Of a DNA stretch of 64,000 bases, positions 10,941 to 21,078 are shown one piece after another. The stretch spans positions 806,001-870,000 of the forward strand of contig CALSFV010000218.1 in the NCBI GenBank assembly GCA_943737045.1. The letters run 5' to 3'. The notes under the pieces are model-generated. The model was not told where the DNA came from. It searched no databases and saw only the letters and a program-made list of their open reading frames with translations. The DNA comes from Parapristionchus giblindavisi (taxonomy: Eukaryota; Nematoda; Chromadorea; Rhabditida; Diplogasteridae). Position 1 is the first letter of the stretch. Each line of letters opens with the position of its first letter. The translations under genes and the position numbers were made by a program.

Positions 10941-11080
10941 GAAGGCACTTGAGAAAGAATTAAAGAAGCAACAATAAAATACAACTGGATGTGCAGAGGA
11001 GATACAGTACACAAATGGATGCTACGATTGATGAAGGACCACAAAGGAACATTTTATTCATTTTAGTTCTTATCTCACTA
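10941..11080 (+). pseudogene. Decayed coiled-coil exon (left arm)
   Basis: A frame with QKALEKELKKQQ, a stop, then after a frameshift QRRYSTQMDA aligns to the open version at 34,855-35,018 (QKELERELKKQQ..., QRKYNKQMD). Downstream non-coding sequence to about 11,300 is also related. Further decayed copies are near 23,293-23,432 and 38,145-38,215. Confidence 0.5.
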
Positions 11081-12845
11081 TCGATTTTGCTCAGCAGAAT
11101 TGTAAAATGTTTGAAGAGACGAAGACAAATTAAATTCACAGATAGCATCTATATATTCTTCCCCACAATTTATCAATCGTTATTCATCATCCCTAGCTAT
11201 TTGGGCTGATGTTTTGTATGGGTTGTATTAGTGTATGTATTGTTTATTGCTTTTTCCGATTTATATTATCATTTCAATTAATGCCGAATAAAAAAGTAGT
11301 TATTTGAGATGAAAAATTATTATTTTCTGTTTTATCATATTCCTATCGCACCACTCTCCTGCGATCGTTGGTACAGTCGAGTATTTTAATGATGTCTGTG
11401 CATGCCACCTCAGGCGTTATTCCCTCACAGTGGAAACACTCTGTTGTTGCACCTGTCTAGAAATCACATCCTTTCTCAGAACAACTGACAACTGAGTCAT
11501 AAACCGATTTCTACCACTTCATTCTTCTGTATAGTCTTTGAACGCAATAATAGCATATTCTGACTCATTAGAGATTTCCTCGACGAACAGTTTGGATTTA
11601 GAAAGATGTTAATAGTCACGATCGTTGAGTTATCCCTAAGCTCGCCACAGAAACAAAAAAAAAACAATATTTTTGTAGCATTCGGATAGATTATTGGATA
11701 AATCAACGATCGTGAGTATTTGCATAATTTTTATTTGCTTATCGCTCTTCCTTGTGAAAATGAAGTAATGTTTTAAAATTTAAATATATTAACATAACGA
11801 TCACAGTTGACTCTGCAACTACAGTAATTTATGGATTACCGTAGTTATACTTATGATTGCTAATATTAGGTTGACTTTTTCAAGATGTATCAGGGGAGCA
11901 GTTCTGCAAATGCAGAACTTATGTAAATTACCCCGGGCCAAAAAACAGGAAAGTTCCTGTTTTATTCCATTTTACCAACACGTACTAATTTGCCACCAAC
12001 TCTAGTACTCTCACATTTTGTAGTTATAACAGTTTTGTAATAGTCTTTTTTTAAACTTCTGTGTTTTGACGTCCATTCATGAATAAATGAATATGTTATA
12101 ATGTACAAGTATAAGTTAGCATTTGAAATTGAACTTTAGCATATTAATAGTTATGCTTTACTCTACGTCAAGACGCCATAGAGGTATCGTAGGCATCATA
12201 ATATTAATAGGCCTCGAACAAAATACTGCTACGAAAAGTTGCACATGATATGTGTTTATGGTAATTTTGGAAATAAAGTCAGTACAGTAAAATAAGGCAA
12301 AAGATGTGCGTTTATAAGCAACCATTCGAAATTGAACTTTCCGCCGGACAAACCGATCCGATTTATTACACTCAATCTATTCAGTACGTATTCACCGTCA
12401 TGTAACTCCGCTCATTTCTGCTTAACCGTTCTTACATAATAACGCCACCCATTTAACTTTGCGGGCTTGGACACCGCTTGCAAATATTAAAATCCCCCAA
12501 AATCTTTATTCTTTTGAGAAGCAGTGTGTTCAGCTATTCGATAATTCCAAGGGCCGCATTCTAAGGTAAGATAACGAGAAGTGGACGAGTAGTAGTAGTC
12601 TTCACTCATGTGGCGCAAGTTGGCGTCGCGTCGATCTCGCCTCCAGAAACCCGTTAGAGTAGCTTATCAACGACGCTGATGATGATGACGGTCGTTGATG
12701 ACGAAACAATGAGTGGACTGTAGAAGGATAGAATATTATAGATTCAAAGATTTTACAGTTCACAACGATATTTTTCCACGCTAATTCCTTGTTCGATAGG
12801 AATGAGAACACAGTGAACGACGAACTTTGAACTGTGACCTTTGAA
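11081..12845. other. No gene seen; arm sequence with small insertions
   Basis: AT-rich sequence. At 11,893-11,958 it holds an insertion of one half of the GGCCCGGGG hairpin element seen at 56,930-57,021, which is missing from the right arm. At 12,395-12,475 it holds a relative of the ~90-bp dispersed block. A frame on the minus strand at 11,530-11,605 (VEEISNESEYAIIAFKD) is open in all three copies and may be an exon remnant. Confidence 0.45.
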
Positions 12846-13436
12846 CTGAACGGACATTCCCGGCTACGGAACCGTAAGACAGAGAACTAACCAAGTAACT
12901 AAGATGAGAAAGGTGGTACGGCTTTTGTGGGGTGGGATACTGTACCTCTCTGATCAAACAAACGCATCCGTGTGTAGATGAACAACGCAAGCACGTGTAG
13001 ATGAGCGTAGAGAAGTTGAGAGACAGCAAGACATCGAAGACATAATTGTAGTTGTAGATCAGCCGATGAAAGATGAAGACGGCCACGTGGATGAGACGAT
13101 ATACTATAATGGCAGGAATGATATCTTATATAAGGATGCCCATTGTAGGGGTGTATGATTGCTAATACAACGATACTCATAAAAAAGAGTAATGCTACAC
13201 TAATCTATCGAATACGCCATACCCAGCCGTGCATGAAGTAAACACGGTGAGTGTATAAATAGCTCACTACCGGGAGTACCCCATGAACGGACATTCCGGG
13301 CTACGGAACCGTCAGACAGAGGAACAGGAAAGAACTGTTATCAAAGGATAGGGACATGGCATGGGGTCAGGGGCTAACCTCCTCATCTGTGATCTTGCTA
13401 GCAAAGTAGTTCATTGGTCCATCGATCCAAGATCCT

Positions 13437-14040
13437 GCGAATGTATTCGGATAGAATAAACATTGGAGTAGAAGCACTAATGGAAGTTACATCATATGAA
13501 TCCAAGTGCCAGACGAGCTTCGAGAATGGTAACACCTTCCTGTAATAATTTGGTTAGCTTTCTATGTTTACTTTGTCATAGAATTTAAGCTTCGTGGGTT
13601 AAAATTATACATAAAGATGAATATTTTGCTTACCCCAAGAGTGAAGAAGACTTCATGGTGATGGGTTCCGATGAACTTGGCCAACTTTAGTTCAGCCGTG
13701 CAACCGGTCTCGTCGACTCCCACAGCGGGTAAATGGGAAGGGCAAGAAGGCGCATTTCACGGGCCGCGATAGCACTGAAGGTTAATTATCGATTACTGTG
13801 TAGGACTAGATCGATAGGTATAGTACCTGACAAGAAGAATCGAGTATTCCAGAGAGAAACATAACAATTGGAACGTCAGACATGAGTCTCTTGATATTCG
13901 CATCAATGAGGGATAGACGAAGATTCATCAGAGACGATGATCGAACCATATAGGCTATAATTACAGATTTAGATAATTGTTAATAATAATTGAACGAGTG
14001 AAAAATACCTGGTAATAACGAACGAATAATGCACTGAACA
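13437..14040 (-). pseudogene. Asparagine synthetase fragment L1
   Basis: Exon remnants run in order on the minus strand: a stub ending FVRYYQ (14,010-14,040), exon B 13,827-13,954 (KRLMSDVPI and SGILDSS), exon C 13,634-13,774 (KFIGTHHHEVFFTLG) and exon D about 13,437-13,539 (SYDVTS, STPMFILSEYIR). These are hallmarks of the synthetase domain of glutamine-hydrolysing asparagine synthetase, where the ATP-binding loop is normally SGGLDSS. A frameshift lies in exon D and exon C is out of frame upstream of KFIG. The N-terminal glutaminase domain and the C-terminus are missing. Confidence 0.8.
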
Positions 14041-14299
14041 AAGTGCTAAAATGTGAAATGCTATACTAATTTATCCACGAGGCCATACCCAGCCGTACAT
14101 GGAGTAAACCCGGTGAGCCTTATAAATTGCTCGATACCGGGAGTACACCAAGAACGGACATTCCGGGTTTGTGAACCGTAAGACAGAGGACAAGAACTGT
14201 GATACAAAGGATAGGGACATGACATGGGGTCAGGGGCTAACCTCCTCATCTGTGATCTTGCTAGCAAAGTAGTTCATTGGTCCATCGATCCAAGATCCT

Positions 14300-15120
14300 G
14301 CGAATGTATTCGGATAGAATAAACATTGGAGTAGAAGCACTAATGGAAGTTACATCATATGAATCCAAGTGCCAGACGAGCTTCGAGAATGGTAACACCT
14401 TCCTGTAATAATTTGTTTAGCTTTCTATGTTTACTTTGTCATAGAATTTAAGCTTCGTGGGTTAAAATTATGCATAAAGATGAATATTTTGCTTACCCCG
14501 AGAGTGAAGAAGACTTCATGGTGATGGGTTCCGATGAACTTGGTCAACTTTTATGCAGCCATGCAATAAGGAGAAGTCTCATCGACTCACACAGCAAAAG
14601 AGTGAGTGGGAAGACAATGGCGACGCAGTTCACGGGCCGCGATAGCACTGTAAGGATTATTATCGATTGCTGGGTGGGAGCATAGATCGATAGTTATAGT
14701 ACCTGACAAGAGAAGAATCGTGTCGTTCCAGAGAGAAGAATAGCAATTGGAGCATCAGACATGTGTCTCTTGATTGTCGCATCAATGAGGGATAGACGAA
14801 GTTTCGTCAGAACAGCATCCATAGAGGAGAGACGATGATTGAACCATATAGGCTATAATTATACGATTTAGATAATTGTTTAGTGAACGAGTGAATAATA
14901 CCTCGTAATAACGAACGAATCCAGCACTGCGAGTGAAGAAATGTCCTGGAGGAAATAGAGCGAACTTGTATGGACCAGTGATGTCCTCGATCGATCTCAT
15001 CTCTTTACTGCAATAACGAAGAGAATATCAATATGATCTACTCTATAAGAATCTGTTCCATGAGAATAAAAGAATCGATAGATTTACCGTAACCATATCC
15101 AAGCCGCCATACATCGACAC
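14300..15120 (-). pseudogene. Asparagine synthetase fragment L2 (longest copy)
   Basis: This is the most complete copy. Exons on the minus strand: a possible short exon 15,088-15,120; exon A 14,902-15,007 (EMRSIEDI, FPPGHFF, GFVRYYE); exon B 14,703-14,852 (PIWF, IKRHMSDAPIAILLSG); exon C 14,497-14,647 (AIAARELRRHCLP, VDETSP, KFIGTHHHEVFFTLG); exon D about 14,300-14,402. All except the last keep GT donors and AG acceptors. The order matches the end of the glutaminase domain followed by the synthetase domain. Damage includes two in-frame stops in exon C, a frameshift in the ATP-loop region of exon B and a frameshift in exon D. It is a pseudogene. Confidence 0.85.
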
Positions 15121-16584
15121 AAACAAAGTGCTAAAATGTGAAATACTATACTAATTTATCCACGAGGCCATACCCAGCCGTACATGGAGTAAACCCGGTG
15201 AGCCTTATGAATTGCTCGGTACCAGGAGTACCCCACGAACGGACATTTCGGGCTACGGAACAGTAAGACAGAAGACTAACTAACTTAACAACTAAGATCG
15301 GAAAGTTCGGTACTGCAATTGTGGAGTGGGATACAGCACCTCGCTGATCAAACGGACGTATCCGTGTGTAGATGAAAAACGCAGCATCATGTAGTTGAGC
15401 GTAGAGAAGTCGAGACAGCTAGACGATCGTGGAGGATGCAGTTCAGCCGATGAGAGAGGAAGACGGGCATATGGGATAAGACGACCAACTATAATGGCAG
15501 GAATAATGTCTTATATATACTACTCCAGGTGTGTATGGCTGGTACAGTATACTCGTGAAAAAAAGGTGAAGACTAATCTGACCACGAAGCCATACCCAGC
15601 CGTACATGGAGTAAAACCGGTGAGCCACATAAATTGCTCAAAACCGGGAGTACCCCATGAACGGACATTTCGGGCTACGGAACCGTAAGACAGTGGACTA
15701 ACCAACTAACTAAGATCAGAAAGGTCTATACGGCTATTGTGGGGTAGGATACGGTACCTCTCCGATCAAAATCACGTATCTTTGTGTAGATGATCGACGC
15801 AACCACGTGTAGATGGGCGTAGAGAAGTCGAGGTACAACAAGACGATCATCGAAATTGTAGCTCGGCCGATGAGAGATCACGGGAATGTGGAAGAAACGA
15901 AAAACTATAAAACTATAGGAATGATGTCGGATATATGTATGTCAACTGTATAGGTGTATGAGGGCTAATATAACGATTCTCATGAAAAAATAGTAATGCT
16001 ACACTAATATCTATCTCCAATATTCAATACCCAGCAAACCCGGTGAGTATATAAATAGCTCACTACCGGGAGTACTCCCTGAACGGACATTCCTGGCTAC
16101 GGAACCGTAATACAGAGGACGAGGACTGCGACAAGATACGATGGGGACATTCTAGAAGTTCTAGGAGGAAACATTGAGTGTCCTATTCCTACCCTATTCC
16201 TATTATCGATTAACCGAGTGCACATGAACTGAGAGTGCAATAGGAAGAAGACTATCCCAGTGGTCGGGGAAAGGGGTTGGGGGGCTGTATGGGCCAAGCG
16301 AGAGAAAAGACATCAACAGAAAGATAATAAATGCGGCAATTGTGGGATAGGATACGGTACCTCATTGAAGAATCCGTTGGAAGATGGAGTGGATACACAT
16401 GTAAACGAGAGTCGATCACTCTGGAGGTTGAGAGCCATCTAGACGATAATCGAAGATGCACTGGGGCTGATGAGAGATGGAGGCAGGCAGATAGTAAGAG
16501 ACGATAAATGACAACGGTGGGAATGATGCTGTCTTATATATGGATTACGCGCGCGAAATGTTGACGTTCTAGAAGTGAATGGAA
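15121..16584. other. Repeated hairpin blocks, no gene seen
   Basis: Three variants of the ~200-bp block that separates ASNS units occur here, with TATA-loop hairpins near 15,193-15,227, 15,610-15,645 and 16,038-16,070. Frames are short. 16,120-16,584 mirrors 16,827-17,385. Confidence 0.6.
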
Positions 16585-16826
16585 GGAAAGATCTATCATA
16601 TTGATTGCATTTTGAACACGGTTCGATATCTCCCCGTCTGAGTGCATGTGTACTCAGTTAGGAACAGGGTACAAGATGGTGTCTAATCAAGTGATCTACT
16701 GTCTGATATCGAATATTGATTGACTGATTATGTGTCTTGTACCCTGTTCCTAACTGAGTACACATGCACTCAGACATGGAGATATCGAGCTGCGTGCAAA
16801 ATGCAATCAATATGATAGATCTTCCT
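16585..16826. repeat. Centre of LIR1: inner hairpin
   Basis: 16,585-16,676 pairs with 16,735-16,826 around a 58-bp loop (16,677-16,734). The innermost matches are near perfect (for example gttaggaacagggtacaaga against tcttgtaccctgttcctaac). This marks the axis of the 33-kb palindrome. Confidence 0.9.
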
Positions 16827-17440
16827 TTCCAATCCTTATAGAACGTCAACATCGAGCGCGTGAGTGAGTGGGCGTGTCCCTGACTATTCCGCATATAAGG
16901 CACCAGTATTCCCACCATTGTCATTTCTCGTCTCAACCTATGGACCCGACTCCATCCCTCACCTTCTCAAATAGAACTGCGATAATCGTCGAGACGTCTC
17001 TCAACTTCCGGAGTACTCGTCTCTCATCAGCTTGTGGATTCGTCATTCATCTGCACACGGATCCGTCTACTCCTTCAATGAGGTAACTATCCCATCCCAC
17101 CATTGCCGTACTGATTATCTTTCAGTTACTGTGTCTTCTCTCGTTTCTTTTATTTTGACTAGTAGCATCGTTGACTTACCGTAGTTGTCGTAGTTGTAGT
17201 TGTTGTAGTTGCTGTAGTGTACGGTTGGGTATGATCTCATGGATTGGGTTTTTGATACATCTTCGTCAAACATCATCTTTTACACTCTCAGTGCACATGC
17301 ACTCTTGTAATCGATAATAGGAATAGGGTAGAACACTCACTGGTTCCTCCCAGAACATATAGAATGCCCCCCATCGTATCGTATCACAGTTCTTGTCCCC
17401 CTTACGGTTCACAAACCCGGAATGTCCGTTCTTGGGGTAC

Positions 17441-17474
17441 TCCCGGTACCGAGCAATTTATAAGGCTCACCGGG
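17441..17474. other. Hairpin with TATAAAT loop (representative of 13)
   Basis: The stem pairs cccggtgagc with gctc..accggg around an AT loop containing TATAAAT or its complement. Other copies start near 13,242, 14,108, 15,193, 15,610, 16,038, 18,326, 19,211, 20,096, 20,981, 40,899, 41,335 and 42,207. A second sequence type (gtgag / ctcac stem, TATATAAAT loop) keeps the pairing with different bases. It could be a structured RNA, a core promoter or a recombination hot spot; the sequence does not decide. Confidence 0.6.
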
Positions 17475-17544
17475 TTTACTCCATGTACGGCTGGGTATGG
17501 CCTCGTGGATAAATTAGTATAGCATTTCACATTTTAGCACTTTG

Positions 17545-18168
17545 TTCAGTGCTTTATTCGTTCGTTATTACCAGGTATTTTTCACTCGTTCACATATTAT
17601 TAACAATTATCTAAATCTGTTATTATAGCCTACATAGCCTACGATCATCGTCTCTGCACTAGGGCGTTGATCTGATGAAACTTCGTCAGTCCTTCATTGA
17701 TGCGACAATCAAGAGACTCATGTCTGACGTTCCAATTGTTATGTTTTTCTCTGGAGTACTCGATTCTTCTTGTCAGGTACTATACCTATCGATCTATAGT
17801 CCTACACAGTAATCGATAATTAATCTTCAGTGCTATCGCGGCCCGTGAAATGCGCCTTCTTGCCCTTCCCATTTACCCGCTGTGGGAGTCGACGAGACCG
17901 GTTGCACGGCTGAACTAAAGTTGGCCAAGTTCATCGGAACCCATCACCATGAAGTCTTCTTCACTCTCGGGGTAACCAAAATATTCATCTTTATGTATAA
18001 TTTTAACCCACGAAGCTTAAATTCTATGACAAAGAAAACATAGAAAGCTAAACAAATTATTACAGGAAGGTGTTACCATTCTCGAAGCTCGTCTGGCACT
18101 TGGATTCATATGATGTAACTTCCATTCGTGCTTCTACTCCAATGTATATTCTATCCGAATACATTCGC
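17545..18168 (+). pseudogene. Asparagine synthetase fragment R1
   Basis: Exon stub to 17,574 (FVRYYQ then GT), exon B 17,629-17,776 (ATIKRLMSDVPI, SGVLDSS), exon C 17,831-17,971 (TAELKLAKFIGTHHHEVFF), exon D 18,066-18,168 (HLDSYDVTSIRASTP). The ATP-loop second glycine is Val, exon B begins with stops and exon C and D contain frameshifts. Splice sites remain. The enzyme would be non-functional. Confidence 0.8.
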
Positions 18169-18429
18169 ATGATCTTGGATCGATGGACCAATGAACTACT
18201 TTGCTAGCAAGATCACAGATGAGGAGGTTAGCCCCTGACCCCATGTCATGTCCCTATCCTTTGTATCACAGTTCTTGTCCTCTGTCTTACGGTTCACAAA
18301 CCCGGAATGTCCGTTCTTGGGGTACTTCCGGTACCGAGCAATTTATAAGGCTTACCGGGTTTACTCCATGTACGGCTGGGTATGGCCTCGTGGATAAATT
18401 AGTATAGCATTTCACATTTTAGCACTTTG

Positions 18430-19053
18430 TTCAGTGCTTTATTCGTTCGTTATTACCAGGTATTTTTCACTCGTTCACATATTATTAACAATTATCTAAA
18501 TCTGTTATTATAGCCTACATAGCCTACGATCATCGTCTCTGCACTAGGGCGTTGATCTGATGAAACTTCGTCAGTCCTTCATTGATGCGACAATCAAGAG
18601 ACTCATGTCTGACGTTCCAATTGTTATGTTTTTCTCTGGAGTACTCGATTCTTCTTGTCAGGTACTATACCTATCGATCTATAGTCCTACACAGTAATCG
18701 ATAATTAATCTTCAGTGCTATCGCGGCCCGTGAAATGCGCCTTCTTGCCCTTCCCATTTACCCGCTGTGGGAGTCGACGAGACCGGTTGCACGGCTGAAC
18801 TAAAGTAGGCCAAGTTCATCGGAACCCATCACCATGAAGTCTTCTTCACTCTCGGGGTAACCAAAATATTCATCTTTATGTATAATTTTAACCCACGATG
18901 CTTAAATTCTATGACAAAGTAAACATAGAAAGCTAAACAAATTATTACAGGAAGGTGTTACCATTCTCGAAGTTCGTCTGGCACTTGGATAAATATGATG
19001 TAACTTCCATTCGTGCTTCTACTCCAATGTTTATTCTATCTGAATACATTCGC
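18430..19053 (+). pseudogene. Asparagine synthetase fragment R2
   Basis: An exact structural repeat of R1, 885 bp downstream: exon C starts at 18,716 and exon D at 18,951. In exon D the 'S' before YDVTS is changed by a base substitution (ataaatatg instead of attcatatg), a variant shared with R3. It carries the same loop mutation and frameshifts. Confidence 0.8.
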
Positions 19054-19314
19054 AAGATCTTGGATCAATTGTCCAATGAACTACTTTGCTAGCAAGATCA
19101 CAGATGAGGAGGTTAGCCCCTGACCCCATGTCATGTCCCTATCCTTTGTATCACAGTTCTTGTCCTCTGTCTTACGGTTCACAAACCCGGAATGTCCGTT
19201 CTTGGGGTACTCCCGGTACCGAGCAATTTATAAGGCTCACCGGGTTTACTCCATGTACGGCTGGGTATGGCCTCGTGGATAAATTAGTATAGCATTTCAC
19301 ATTTTAGCACTTTG

Positions 19315-19938
19315 TTCAGTGCTTTATTCGTTCGTTATTACCAGGTATTTTTCACTCGTTCACATATTATTAACAATTATCTAAATCTGTTATTATAGCC
19401 TACATAGCCTACGATCATCGTCTCTGCACTAGGGTGTTGATCTGATGAAACTTCGTCAGTCCTTCATTGATGCGACAATCAAGAGACTCATGTCTGACGT
19501 TCCAATTGTTATGTTTTTCTCTGGAGTACTCGATTCTTCTTGTCAGGTACTATACCTATCGATCTATAGTCCTACACAGTAATCGATAATTAATCTTCAG
19601 TGCTATCGCGGCCCGTGAAATGCGCCTTCTTGCCCTTCCCATTTACCCGCTGTGGGAGTCGACGAGACCGGTTGCACGGCTGAACTAAAGTAGGCCAAGT
19701 TCATCGGAACCCATCACCATGAAGTCTTCTTCACTCTCGGGGTAACCAAAATATTCATCTTTATGTATAATTTTAACCCACGATGCTTAAATTCTATGAC
19801 AAAGTAAACATAGAAAGCTAAACAAATTATTACAGGAAGGTGTTACCATTCTCGAAGTTCGTCTGGCACTTGGATAAATATGATGTAACTTCCATTCGTG
19901 CTTCTACTCCAATGTTTATTCTATCTGAATACATTCGC
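19315..19938 (+). pseudogene. Asparagine synthetase fragment R3
   Basis: The third 885-bp unit; exon C starts at 19,601. It is nearly identical to R2, including the exon D variant, which points to duplication between neighbouring units. Confidence 0.8.
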
Positions 19939-20199
19939 AAGATCTTGGATCAATTGTCCAATGAACTACTTTGCTAGCAAGATCACAGATGAGGAGGTTA
20001 GCCCCTGACCCCATGTCATGTCCCTATCCTTTGTATCACAGTTCTTGTCCTCTGTCTTACGGTTCACAAACCCGGAATGTCCGTTCTTGGGGTACTCCCG
20101 GTACCGAGCAATTTATAAGGCTCACCGGGTTTACTCCATGTACGGCTGGGTATGGCCTCGTGGATAAATTAGTATAGCATTTCACATTTTAGCACTTTG

Positions 20200-20823
20200 T
20201 TCAGTGCTTTATTCGTTCGTTATTACCAGGTATTTTTCACTCGTTCACATATTATTAACAATTATCTAAATCTGTTATTATAGCCTACATAGCCTACGAT
20301 CATCGTCTCTGCACTAGGGTGTTGATCTGATGAAACTTCGTCAGTCCTTCATTGATGCGACAATCAAGAGACTCATGTCTGACGTTCCAATTGTTATGTT
20401 TTTCTCTGGAGTACTCGATTCTTCTTGTCAGGTACTATACCTATCGATCTATAGTCCTACACAGTAATCGATAATTAATCTTCAGTGCTATCGCGACCCG
20501 TGAAATACGCCTTCTTGCCCTTCCCATTTACCCGCTGTGGGAGTCGACGAGACCGGTTGCACGGCTGAACTAAAGTTGGCCAAGTTCATCGGAACCCATC
20601 ACCATGAAGTCTTCTTCACTCTCGGGGTAACCAAAATATTCATCTTTATGCATAATTTTAACCCACGAAGCTTAAATTCTATGACAAAGTAAACATAGAA
20701 AACTAAACAAATTATTACAGGAAGGTGTTACCATTCTCGAAGTTCGTCTGGCACTTGGATTCATATGATGTAACTTCCATTCGTGCTTCTACTCCAATGT
20801 TTATTCCATCTGAATACATTCGC
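20200..20823 (+). pseudogene. Asparagine synthetase fragment R4
   Basis: The fourth unit; exon C starts at 20,486. It carries a few private changes (cgcgacccg in exon C) and the original attcatatg form in exon D. After exon D the sequence leaves the array consensus at about 20,868. Confidence 0.8.
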
Positions 20824-21078
20824 AAGATCTTGGATCAATTGTCCAATGAACTACTTTGCTAGCAAGATCGTAGGAGGTTAGCCCCTGACCACATGTCACG
20901 TCCCTATCCTTTGTATCACAGTTCTTTCCTGTTCCTCTGTCTGACGGTTCCGTAGCCCGGAATGTCCGTTCGTGGGGTACTCCCGGCACCGAGCAATTTA
21001 TATGGCTCACCGGGTTTACTCCATGTACGGCTGGGCATGGCGTCGTGGATAGATTAGTGTAGCATTTCACTTTTTTCA

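Larger units (their letters stand above)
614..16676 (+). repeat. Left arm of 33-kb palindrome (LIR1)
   Basis: This arm reads as the reverse complement of 16,735-33,596. Pairs I checked include 614 with 33,596, 3,346-3,831 with 29,696-30,181, 10,109-10,477 with 23,895-24,263, and the innermost acaaga (671-676 of the 16-kb line) with tcttgt at 16,735-16,740. Long stretches are nearly identical. Specific to this arm are a MITE at 4,526-4,948, a LINE tail at 6,187-6,540, a MITE at 7,451-7,906, a 363-bp tandem duplication at 1,501-2,226 and a 624-bp deletion at about 12,846. These differences show that the two arms have existed separately in the genome. Confidence 0.95.
17385..21078 (+). repeat. 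885-bp tandem array derived from ASNS
   Basis: Just over four head-to-tail units with exactly 885-bp spacing (for example exon C starts 17,831, 18,716, 19,601, 20,486). Each unit joins a ~200-bp hairpin block to ASNS exons A-stub, B, C and D. Units differ at only scattered bases, so they were spread or homogenised recently. The last unit diverges from about 20,860. Confidence 0.95.

Noticed and set aside
14470..14685. Plus-strand frame reading KDEYFAYPESEEDFMVMGS
   Set aside because: It is the antisense shadow of ASNS exon C, whose motifs on the minus strand are far stronger.
18201..18407. 68-codon frame repeated in every 885-bp unit (MLARSQMRRL)
   Set aside because: It covers the non-coding hairpin block downstream of ASNS exon D; no motif, and its repetition only mirrors the satellite.
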